12,542 nt of DNA, taken from NCBI GenBank assembly GCA_018302165.1, contig JAGWAA010000008.1:1-12542 (forward strand), written 5' to 3'. Source of the stretch: Candidatus Woesearchaeota archaeon. Lineage in GTDB: Archaea; Nanobdellota; Nanobdellia; SCGC-AAA011-G17; GW2011-AR17. Positions 6,129-11,537 of the stretch are shown here, piece by piece. Positions within the stretch are counted from its first letter, which is position 1; every line of letters begins with the position of its first letter. The notes beneath the pieces were generated by a model that was not told where the DNA came from, ran no database searches, and saw only the letters and a list, made by a program, of their open reading frames with translations. The translations under genes and the position numbers were made by a program.

Positions 6129-6196
6129 TCCTTAAATTATATACGTTATATAGTTTAGAACTGCTTTACAACACTCTATCTACAAAAACAAAAACA

Positions 6197-6204
6197 TTAT
6201 ATGC
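6197..6204 (+). promoter_or_regulatory. Box A promoter of the recombinase gene
   Basis: TATATGC within CATTATATGC is centred about 26 nt before the ATG at 6226, again the leaderless spacing. Confidence 0.5.
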
Positions 6205-6225
6205 TATTTTTGCATCATATTTTAT

Positions 6226-7074
6226 ATGAAAAAAGAGGTACTTCTGGAATTTGAACAATATCTTCAAAGCTCTGTTAAGAAAAATGGTAAGCCTCTTGGT
6301 GAAAAAACAATTTCTGGTGCAATGACTTTAGCAAAATATGTACAAGATACTTCACCTGGGGGTACAGTAGATTACCTAAAATTATTACATAAGAATTATT
6401 TGGAAACTAGAAAATATCCTTTAGCTTCATACACTTTATGGCTTTACTTAAATTATATTGGCTATGATGAAAAAATAATAAAAGAAGTTTTATCTTTCAA
6501 AAGAAAATTTAGTTCTGCAATAAATGATGAAGAACGTTTAAGTAATTCCATACTTTCAAAAACTGAACTTTTTTTCTTGGTGGACAATATAAAAAATAAA
6601 AGGGATAATTTAATTGTTAGATTTTTGTATGATACTGCTGCAAGGGTTTCTGAAATGACAAATTTAAAATTAAGAGATATTGATATGACAACAAGGGAAG
6701 CCCATTTATTGGGTAAGGGTAAAAAACCAAGAACTGTTTTTTTTCAGCAAACAACTGCAAACATCCTTAAAGAATACCTAGTTGAAAATCCTGTTGCAAA
6801 TCCAAATGATTTAATCTTCAAAATCAAACCAATGACTGTTTGGTACAATTTAAAGAAATATGGTAAAGAATTGCTTTCCAGAGATCTACATCCGCATATG
6901 TTTAGACATTCAAGATTACAACACATGGCTGATGAGGGTGTTGATTCATTTGCAATAAAGTCTTATGCAGGTCATTCAGATATCGGAACTACTCAAATTT
7001 ATGTTAAATCTTCTAAATACCAAAGAAAATTAGCATTCTATAAAGCTGGAGATATTTGGGAAAGTAAACAATAG
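6226..7074 (+). CDS. xerA: Tyrosine recombinase, XerA-like
   Basis: This enzyme cuts and rejoins DNA through a 3'-phosphotyrosine link. XerA resolves chromosome dimers at dif, and related enzymes integrate mobile elements. In 282 residues, close to the size of characterised archaeal XerA, all catalytic residues are visible. They are Arg140 in DTAARVSEM, a Lys around 164 in the LGKGKKPRT beta-hairpin, HxxR at His224-Arg227 (HPHMFRH), His250 in YAGHSDIGTT, and the nucleophile Tyr259 in TTQIYV. The N-terminal 100 residues fit the helical SAM-like core-binding domain. There is no transposase or tRNA attachment site beside it, so a chromosomal housekeeping role is likelier than an active integrase. 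It has its own promoter below the paired palindromes. Confidence 0.92.
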   Translation: MKKEVLLEFEQYLQSSVKKNGKPLGEKTISGAMTLAKYVQDTSPGGTVDYLKLLHKNYLETRKYPLASYTLWLYLNYIGYDEKIIKEVLSFKRKFSSAINDEERLSNSILSKTELFFLVDNIKNKRDNLIVRFLYDTAARVSEMTNLKLRDIDMTTREAHLLGKGKKPRTVFFQQTTANILKEYLVENPVANPNDLIFKIKPMTVWYNLKKYGKELLSRDLHPHMFRHSRLQHMADEGVDSFAIKSYAGHSDIGTTQIYVKSSKYQRKLAFYKAGDIWESKQ

Positions 7075-7086
7075 TTCTCATAAATC

Positions 7087-7095
7087 CTTTTAAAC
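7087..7095 (+). promoter_or_regulatory. Box A promoter of the 7114 gene
   Basis: CTTTTAAAC is centred 23 nt before the first ATG (7114) and 26 nt before the second (7117). The latter is exactly the spacing at the 4068 and 7440 genes, so translation may begin at 7117. Confidence 0.55.
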
Positions 7096-7113
7096 CATAA
7101 ATTCGTTTTTGTT

Positions 7114-7386
7114 ATGATGACAAAGGCAAATTATTCATTTGATATGTTATGGACATTAAGGTATTTAGAGGATCTAGAAAAGTTTCTTAATAACAGCCAG
7201 TTATTTATGGCTAAAGCAACGATACAACGCGTAAAAGAAACATTAGAAACTTATGGGCGTCAAGGCTTTGAATCAAACTTTGAAAAGATTAGAATGATTG
7301 AATATGCTTTAGAAAATAATCAAGATCCAAGAGATTTAATAACTTCATTAAAAGAGGATATTAACAAAAGGATGAAATTAATCTAA
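7114..7386 (+). CDS. Hypothetical small helical protein, 90 residues
   Basis: I do not recognise it. The composition predicts an all-helical soluble protein of roughly three helices: YSFDMLWTLRYLEDLEKFLNN, FMAKATIQRVKETLETYG and NFEKIRMIEYALENN, then a C-terminal helix ITSLKEDINKRMKLI. No signal peptide or metal-binding cysteines are visible. Two ATG codons stand side by side at 7114 and 7117, and Box A spacing slightly favours the second. It follows the recombinase by 39 bp but has its own Box A, so it is an independent unit. Confidence 0.7.
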   Translation: MMTKANYSFDMLWTLRYLEDLEKFLNNSQLFMAKATIQRVKETLETYGRQGFESNFEKIRMIEYALENNQDPRDLITSLKEDINKRMKLI

Positions 7387-7409
7387 TTATATTCTCCAAT
7401 GCACAAATC

Positions 7410-7418
7410 CTTTTAAAT
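7410..7418 (+). promoter_or_regulatory. Box A promoter of the 7440 gene
   Basis: CTTTTAAAT is centred 26 nt before ATG 7440. The flanking sequence ATCCTTTTAAA is shared with the promoter at 7087. Confidence 0.6.
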
Positions 7419-7439
7419 TGATTTTTGACATATTATCTT

Positions 7440-7769
7440 ATGGCAGATTCAATGAGAGACCGTCTAGAAAGACTTAAGAATTCAAATCCTGATTTTAATT
7501 TTGAACCCAGAAAGGAAGAAAAATTAATTACTCCTGAAGCTCTTTATATGCGCAAGGTTGAGAAAGCTATTCAGGTTGTTGAATCTCTAAGAAATAAAAT
7601 GCATTCTGGTACTGATCAATACTTAAGTTTATTTCATGAATTAAAGATTGCTGAAGCAGAGTTTGTTGCAATGATTGATGATCCTGAAACAAAATTTATG
7701 GATCTCCCAGATTTATTTTTATCTCGAATTGAAAATACAAAGAAAAAATTATTAACCAAAAAATTCTAA
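7440..7769 (+). CDS. Hypothetical helical protein, 109 residues
   Basis: Not recognised. Beginning with MADSMRDRLERLKNSNPDF, it has a short basic and charged start. Predicted helices follow: PEALYMRKVEKAIQVVESLRNKM, YLSLFHELKIAEAEFVAMI and LPDLFLSRIENTKKKLL, an all-alpha, probably cytoplasmic protein. The frame is open five codons further upstream to a TTG at 7425. I prefer the ATG at 7440 because Box A lies exactly 26 nt before it. It converges with the membrane-protein gene on the other strand, 5 bp apart. Confidence 0.7.
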   Translation: MADSMRDRLERLKNSNPDFNFEPRKEEKLITPEALYMRKVEKAIQVVESLRNKMHSGTDQYLSLFHELKIAEAEFVAMIDDPETKFMDLPDLFLSRIENTKKKLLTKKF

Positions 7770-7776
7770 TTTTTTT
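7770..7776 (+). terminator. T7 run after the 7440 gene
   Basis: Seven consecutive T follow the stop codon directly and overlap the stop of the convergent minus-strand gene. This is a plausible archaeal oligo-T terminator. Confidence 0.45.
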
Positions 7777-8206
7777 AACTTGTACTAGAACCACTCATCC
7801 ATACTGGTAAAACAGGTGCTATTAACATCCAAAGATATGGTGCCAATCCAACAATTGCTCCTACAAGTAATGTATGCAAGAATGATTCATGTGTTCCAAC
7901 ACCTCTAGCTCCTTTGAATAATTTTGATTTACTAAAAGTTACAATTGCAACGACCAATACTAGCGCAATTCTCATAACAATTTCATTTGAAAGAATATTC
8001 CCTTGAGCAAATGACATACTCATTAACCATTCTAGATGCATAGAAAATATCCCTGCAATTATCAATGGTACAAAAGCACCTAAACCATGGCCAATAACTT
8101 GGTTTGCAGCACCACTCTCATCTTTTATCATAAAAAACAAATCAACTGCTCCTGCAATTATTCCAATAATTAATCCGGGAATAACTAAACTTAAATCTAA
8201 AGCCAT
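7775..8206 (-). CDS. Integral membrane protein, about four helices
   Basis: A 143-residue hydrophobic protein. Likely membrane segments are LSLVIPGLIIGIIAGAVDLFF (about 5-25), the stretch around GHGLGAFVPLIIAGIFSM (about 39-56), IALVLVVAIVTF (about 80-91) and LHTLLVGAIVGLAPYLWMLIAPVLPVW (about 110-136). Short basic loops (SKSKLFKGARG) would lie on the cytoplasmic side. Conserved-looking small residues (GIIAGAVD, GHGLGAF, VGTHESFLHTLLVG) suggest a real family, but I cannot name it or its substrate. The ATG at 8206 has a Box A about 26 nt upstream, so it is leaderless. It ends 5 bp from the convergent 7440 gene. Confidence 0.75.
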   Translation of the reverse strand: MALDLSLVIPGLIIGIIAGAVDLFFMIKDESGAANQVIGHGLGAFVPLIIAGIFSMHLEWLMSMSFAQGNILSNEIVMRIALVLVVAIVTFSKSKLFKGARGVGTHESFLHTLLVGAIVGLAPYLWMLIAPVLPVWMSGSSTS

Positions 8207-8226
8207 ATACTATTTTATAACAATAG

Positions 8227-8236
8227 CTTTTATAAA
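8227..8236 (-). promoter_or_regulatory. Box A promoter of the four-helix membrane protein
   Basis: On the minus strand TTTATAAAAG is centred about 26 nt before the ATG at 8206. Confidence 0.55.
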
Positions 8237-8271
8237 TCTTTTTATAAATAGATTAATTTCTATACAAAAAG

Positions 8272-8320
8272 TATTTAAACTAATTCTCACCCACATTCGC
8301 CAACAATTCCTTAGGAGGAA
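8272..8320 (+). promoter_or_regulatory. Box A and strong Shine-Dalgarno for the acidic mini-protein
   Basis: TATTTAAAC at 8272-8280 predicts a transcript start near 8302 and a leader of about 26 nt. AGGAGGAA at 8313-8320 is a full Shine-Dalgarno about 7 nt before ATG 8328. This pair of signals is the main reason to accept such a short gene. Confidence 0.65.
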
Positions 8321-8327
8321 ACAAAAA

Positions 8328-8435
8328 ATGAAAAATTTGATAACAGACCCATTATTAAAAATTGATGATGACGATGATTTAGATGATGGTGATGATGATT
8401 TTGATAATGATGGTGGTTTTGATGAAGAGGATTAA
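8328..8435 (+). CDS. 35-residue highly acidic mini-protein
   Basis: A very short gene that is easily missed. The peptide begins MKNLITDPLLKI and continues as an Asp-rich tail (residues 13-35) broken only by Gly, Leu, Phe and Asn. Of 35 residues, 15 are Asp and 2 Glu, against 2 Lys. It is therefore strongly anionic and probably disordered, with a short amphipathic start. It has a canonical Box A, a leader of about 26 nt, one of the two best ribosome sites in the window, and a T-rich run 4 nt after its stop, so it is a complete transcription unit. The function is unknown; acidic tails of this kind can mimic nucleic acid, bind divalent cations or act as a chaperone-like cap. It lies between two membrane-protein genes. 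Confidence 0.7.
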   Translation: MKNLITDPLLKIDDDDDLDDGDDDFDNDGGFDEED

Positions 8436-8439
8436 ACCA

Positions 8440-8452
8440 TTTTCTTTTTTTT
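8440..8452 (+). terminator. T-rich terminator after the acidic mini-protein gene
   Basis: TTTTC followed by eight T begins 4 nt after the stop and reaches the stop codon of the convergent permease gene. This is an oligo-T signal without a stem. Confidence 0.5.
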
Positions 8453-9629
8453 AAATAAAATAAATTATAACTGGGATAATTAAACAACCCATCATTTGAC
8501 TTTTTGTTATTTGTTTTAATTCTGTTAATAATCCTAGGAAAGTACTAATAATCAAAATTAAGATCCCTAACCAGCCGGATATAATTGCAACTAAAATAAA
8601 AATAACCAACAATACTCCAAGACATAATTTTTTATAATTAATAGTTCCAATAAATTTAGTAAATAATTTTGCTATTTTTAATGTTATTATTGTTGCTATT
8701 CCTCCTGCAATTAAACAGGAGAAGGATAAAATAAAAAATTCTCTTTGTTCAACTTCTAATAATTTCATTACCACCACGACTGCACCATTTCTAGCCTTTT
8801 CCAATAAATAAAGACTAACTAACGACAGTAACATATTAACTGTTGATAGCCCTCCTACTAGAATTATGAAAGCATTCTCTTCTAATTTAACAATCTTTGC
8901 TGATATTGCCGCAACTTGTGCAGTTCCAATTCCAGGCATGAAACTTGCAATCCAGCCCATTATTACTGAAGTTAAGATTGCTTTACCAGCTCCTTTAACT
9001 TCCACATCTTGAAATTTCTGTTCTGGGATTTTCACATTTTCTTTAATGCTATTCACTAACATTGAAATTCCAAACAACCCAGAAAATAATGGAAATAATG
9101 GTTCATTAACAGGTATTGCAAAAACAATTATTCCTAAAACTCCCGAAATTAAAAAAATGATTAAGGCCCATAATTTATTTTTTTCATTAAATATCATGAA
9201 TCCAGCAGTTAATATCAATAACAGTGCAATTGAACTCTCAAGAAATGCATAAAGATGTTCAGTAAATATTAGAAAGATTGGAATTAATAAAATTGCAATA
9301 ATCAAACCTCCTAAGGCACCAATTGTACTTAATTGCACAGCTTCAAATGCATTTCCTTGTAATAACATTCTATGTGATGGTAATGCTGCGATTGCTTCTT
9401 CATCATCAGGAACCCCTAGAAATATTGATGGAATAATATCCAAAAAAGTATGGGTTATAGCCATAGAAACAATAACTATCCCTAATATTAGTGGATCAAC
9501 AATTTTTAATAAATATGCAGAAACACTAAACATTAATACTGAAATTAAATTTACATGTATTCCAGGACTTAAACCTGTAAATATTCCTAAGCATACTCCA
9601 ACAATAATCCCTATAATTATTTGAATCAT
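8451..9629 (-). CDS. TctA/DUF112-family membrane permease
   Basis: A 392-residue, about ten-helix membrane protein with the internal duplication of the TctA family (large permease of tripartite tricarboxylate transporters). The first repeat has GLSPGIHVNLISV (19-31). The second has GWIASFMPGIGTAQVAAISAK (225-245, split here by its PG at 232-233). The loop LGVPDDEEAIAALPSH (71-86) corresponds to the conserved loop after the first repeat. Bacterial TctA works with TctB and a periplasmic TctC; neither is encoded nearby, and archaeal DUF112 members commonly stand alone, so the substrate is unknown. The start is ATG at 9629 with Box A 25 nt upstream. It is convergent with the acidic mini-protein and divergent from the 9757 gene. 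Confidence 0.85.
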   Translation of the reverse strand: MIQIIIGIIVGVCLGIFTGLSPGIHVNLISVLMFSVSAYLLKIVDPLILGIVIVSMAITHTFLDIIPSIFLGVPDDEEAIAALPSHRMLLQGNAFEAVQLSTIGALGGLIIAILLIPIFLIFTEHLYAFLESSIALLLILTAGFMIFNEKNKLWALIIFLISGVLGIIVFAIPVNEPLFPLFSGLFGISMLVNSIKENVKIPEQKFQDVEVKGAGKAILTSVIMGWIASFMPGIGTAQVAAISAKIVKLEENAFIILVGGLSTVNMLLSLVSLYLLEKARNGAVVVVMKLLEVEQREFFILSFSCLIAGGIATIITLKIAKLFTKFIGTINYKKLCLGVLLVIFILVAIISGWLGILILIISTFLGLLTELKQITKSQMMGCLIIPVIIYFI

Positions 9630-9648
9630 AATTTATTTTTAACAGAAT

Positions 9649-9658
9649 CTTTTTATAA
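9649..9658 (-). promoter_or_regulatory. Box A promoter of the TctA-like permease
   Basis: On the minus strand TTATAAAAAG is centred about 25 nt before ATG 9629. Confidence 0.5.
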
Positions 9659-9707
9659 TTCCATCTTCATTTTTTCCGAAAATCCTTCAGAATCAGTAGT
9701 AATTTTT

Positions 9708-9735
9708 CCTTAATTATAACTTAAGGCTTATATAC
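9708..9735 (+). promoter_or_regulatory. Box A with abutting inverted repeat before the 9757 gene
   Basis: Box A CTTATATAC (9727-9735) is centred 26 nt before ATG 9757. Directly upstream lies a perfect inverted repeat, CCTTAA (9708-9713) and TTAAGG (9721-9726) with a 7-nt centre. Its right arm covers the position where TFB contacts the BRE. A protein bound there would probably block or recruit the initiation complex. Confidence 0.55.
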
Positions 9736-9756
9736 TTGTCAATAATCATTATTTAT

Positions 9757-10245
9757 ATGAGCATTTTTGATCCATCAAATGATTGGTTTAAAAAAAAAGA
9801 TAAAATTTTAGTGGATAGGCCTTTTTTAGAAAGGCATGTAGTTAGATATGGTGGCAATGAAATTACTGTTTCTGGAAAAATGGAATGGGAAAATGATTCT
9901 ACGCGACAATTTATTGGTTCGGCTGGATTAGTAACTTCTTGGGAAAATAATAGATATAATCCAGTTGCTATAGCAAATGGTAATCCAGATATTATTAGTT
10001 TTCCTGTCGGCCCTACTTTTGCTCATGTGGTCAGTTTTTCTGGGCCTAGAAAAATATCATTAAATGAATATGGTCGTCTAGATTCAAGATGGGTTATTAG
10101 ACTAACTGAAATAGTTAAAGGAGATAAACTTTTATTTAATGCAAATGGATTTAGAATTGGAGAAAATGGAACAATTGAAGATAGATTTGGTAATTATTAT
10201 GTAGAACTTTCATTATTTGATTTTGTGATTTCTAAAAAAAGCTAA
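9757..10245 (+). CDS. Hypothetical protein, 162 residues
   Basis: I do not recognise this protein. It lacks a signal peptide and membrane helices. The sequence reads as beta-rich: VVRYGGNEITVSGKMEWE, FIGSAGLVTSWENNRYNPVAIANG, FAHVVSFSGPRKISLN, WVIRLTEIV and YYVELSLFDFVI. Several Trp and many Gly/Asn turns suggest a beta-sandwich or jelly-roll-like fold. I chose the ATG at 9757 over an in-frame TTG at 9736 because Box A fits only the ATG as a leaderless start. It converges with the nuclease gene, 13 bp apart, and has an operator-like inverted repeat at its promoter. Confidence 0.7.
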   Translation: MSIFDPSNDWFKKKDKILVDRPFLERHVVRYGGNEITVSGKMEWENDSTRQFIGSAGLVTSWENNRYNPVAIANGNPDIISFPVGPTFAHVVSFSGPRKISLNEYGRLDSRWVIRLTEIVKGDKLLFNANGFRIGENGTIEDRFGNYYVELSLFDFVISKKS

Positions 10246-10258
10246 ATGCGTTATACCG

Positions 10259-10666
10259 CTAACAACTCCAAATTCCTTTTTGATCTTTTTTAGCTTCTTC
10301 TTCTAAAATTTTTAATTCAACATATCTTTTTGTAGTTTTATTAAAAGCATCAAATACTCTTGCATAACCTTCTTTTACAAGTATTCCATTTACAAATTTA
10401 TCATCTACATAAACATATCTCAATTTCCGTCCATATTCATCTTCATCAACATAATCTTCTTCTAAAATTATTTTTTGATATAATATTAATTCCTTTGTTC
10501 TGTTGGTAGCTTCTTCATAATAACATTCACCTTTTTCCGGAGTATTAATCCCAGAAAATCTTATAGTCCCTATCTCAGTTTTTATGGTATCCCCATCAAC
10601 AACTTCTAAAGCATGTTCACTACAAGAATTTAATAACAGAAATAGAAGAATGATTATTTTTTTCAT
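10259..10666 (-). CDS. Secreted or lipid-anchored staphylococcal nuclease homologue
   Basis: This is a thermonuclease-family (SNase, OB-fold) enzyme that cuts DNA and RNA outside the cell membrane. The 135 residues start with a signal peptide (MKKIIILLFLLLNSC) that ends in a lipobox-like LNSC with Cys15, so it may be lipid-anchored. The mature part begins VVDGDTIK and has the three catalytic positions: Arg36 (TIRFSGI), Glu44 (NTPE) and Arg80 (EYGRK). The Arg-to-Glu spacing of 8 equals that of the staphylococcal enzyme (Arg35, Glu43, Arg87). The Ca ligand Asp40 is Asn41 here, a variation within the family. The ATG at 10666 is preferred to an in-frame TTG at 10684 because Box A lies 25 nt before it. 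It could supply nucleotides by digesting environmental nucleic acid (inference). Confidence 0.88.
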   Translation of the reverse strand: MKKIIILLFLLLNSCSEHALEVVDGDTIKTEIGTIRFSGINTPEKGECYYEEATNRTKELILYQKIILEEDYVDEDEYGRKLRYVYVDDKFVNGILVKEGYARVFDAFNKTTKRYVELKILEEEAKKDQKGIWSC

Positions 10667-10686
10667 AATTTTATCTATTTTCAATT

Positions 10687-10695
10687 GATTATAAA
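10687..10695 (-). promoter_or_regulatory. Box A promoter of the nuclease gene
   Basis: On the minus strand TTTATAATC is centred about 25 nt before ATG 10666, which decides against the upstream TTG. Confidence 0.5.
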
Positions 10696-10722
10696 TTAAT
10701 CTATAAAAAAATTGAAAATTTT

Positions 10723-11415
10723 TCAGAACATAGATAGAGCTGCTAATTTTCCTATAAAAGAAGTTTGAGCCGTTCTTTTATTTATTTTCAATTCATGGAT
10801 TCTATCATTTTCATTTGAAGAAGCAATAATTCTTCCATTTTCGTAAACTCTTAAATCTCCAGTTTCTTCACTCAAGGTAATAACTTTTATTCCTTCTTGT
10901 TGGTAAGAAGCAACTAATGCAGATGTATGCCTTGTTCCAATATCATTTGAAAATCCTAGTAATCTCCCAGGACTTCCTAAATCTCCATATTCTTTTTTTC
11001 TTTCATTTAGAATCTTTTTAGTATCTAATTTTGTTAATTGTGCCCCAACTCTTAGAACTTTTCCATCTTCTCCAACAACAACAGCTCCATCACAATTCCC
11101 CATTTCAATCAATAAATCTTTCATTACTACACTAAATCTCTTCCCAACATATTTTTTAGCAATGCCTGTAATTCCTCCATGTAAATATTGTAATTTTTTT
11201 TCAGGGTAATCTAAAAGGATTATATAAGCTGGTTTTTTTGGTGTTTCAAATTGAACATAATCAACATATCTTCCAAAAACTCTACTAACAGAAGCAGCTG
11301 CAGAAACTACATCAGAACCTAAACTAGAATTGCTATTTTTAATTCTTTCAATTTCTTCTATTGTCTTTAAAGCAATTCCTTTGACTTTCTTTTTACCTAA
11401 AATTCCATTATTCAT
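10723..11415 (-). CDS. dacZ: Diadenylate cyclase DacZ (c-di-AMP synthase)
   Basis: DacZ condenses two ATP into the second messenger c-di-AMP, which in archaea and bacteria tunes osmotic and potassium balance. The 230-residue protein has no membrane helix, unlike bacterial CdaA, and matches the soluble archaeal type. The DisA_N catalytic domain fills its second half. The ATP-binding DGA motif is at 109-111 (NCDGAVVVGEDG), the GxRH motif at 160-166 (GTRHTSA, the 'RHR' site of the family with Thr in the third position), and SEETG at 182-186 forms the end of the active site. The N-terminal 100 residues form the accessory part. No c-di-AMP receptor or phosphodiesterase is next to it. It is divergent from a duplicated Lrp-type regulator and shares that promoter region. 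Confidence 0.93.
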   Translation of the reverse strand: MNNGILGKKKVKGIALKTIEEIERIKNSNSSLGSDVVSAAASVSRVFGRYVDYVQFETPKKPAYIILLDYPEKKLQYLHGGITGIAKKYVGKRFSVVMKDLLIEMGNCDGAVVVGEDGKVLRVGAQLTKLDTKKILNERKKEYGDLGSPGRLLGFSNDIGTRHTSALVASYQQEGIKVITLSEETGDLRVYENGRIIASSNENDRIHELKINKRTAQTSFIGKLAALSMF

Positions 11416-11437
11416 AAATTTAGCCTCTTTCGTGTTT

Positions 11438-11446
11438 AATTAAAAG
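11438..11446 (-). promoter_or_regulatory. Possible Box A promoter of dacZ
   Basis: On the minus strand CTTTTAATT is centred about 27 nt before ATG 11415, giving a leaderless start. A second candidate, GTTTTATATAC read from 11472 back to about 11463, would instead give a leader of about 25 nt. AGAGG lies about 8 nt before the ATG and could act as Shine-Dalgarno in that case. The sequence does not decide between them. Confidence 0.4.
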
Positions 11447-11479
11447 CTTTATGGAAAAAGAATGTATATAAAACTTCCT

Positions 11480-11528
11480 TAGAGTAATGTTTTATTTCAG
11501 GTAAATTTATATACAAAATAGTACTCTA
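11480..11528. promoter_or_regulatory. Inverted repeat flanking the Box A of the Lrp-type gene
   Basis: TAGAGTA (11480-11486) and TACTCTA (11522-11528) are perfect 7-bp inverted arms placed on either side of Box A (11506-11514). Lrp/AsnC proteins often bind such spaced half-sites cooperatively and repress their own genes, so this is a candidate autoregulatory operator. It could equally be chance in AT-rich sequence. Confidence 0.4.
11506..11514 (+). promoter_or_regulatory. Box A promoter of the Lrp-type regulator
   Basis: TTTATATAC is centred about 28 nt before ATG 11538. It is a near-perfect archaeal Box A and no Shine-Dalgarno follows. Confidence 0.65.
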
Positions 11529-11537
11529 TTGTAGAAA

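Larger units (their letters stand above)
5753..6225. other. Long intergenic region of 473 bp before the recombinase gene
   Basis: I see no gene here; starts are quickly followed by stops and no start signal is convincing. It holds a weak stem-loop AAAGCT-TTCT-AGCTTT (5801-5816), possibly a transcript end. TTAATCA-type half-sites lie near 5955-5963 and 6060-6066, and two 15-bp palindromes at 6089-6103 and 6114-6128. The recombinase Box A is at the end. At 473 bp this is by far the longest gene-free stretch in a compact window. It could hold a small RNA, a recombination site or an origin, none of which I can demonstrate. Confidence 0.5.

Noticed and set aside
6226..7074. Recombinase as integrase of an intact mobile element
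   Set aside because: No tRNA, no flanking direct repeats that could be att sites, no capsid, transposase or replication gene, and base composition like the neighbours. A remnant cannot be ruled out.
7425..7439. TTG start of the 7440 gene
   Set aside because: Box A would be only 11 nt upstream of TTG but is 26 nt before ATG 7440. TTG starts at 9736 and 10684 were rejected for the same reason.
10246..10258. Stem-loop terminator between convergent genes at GCGTTATACCGC
   Set aside because: Arms of only three bases and no T-run; too weak.
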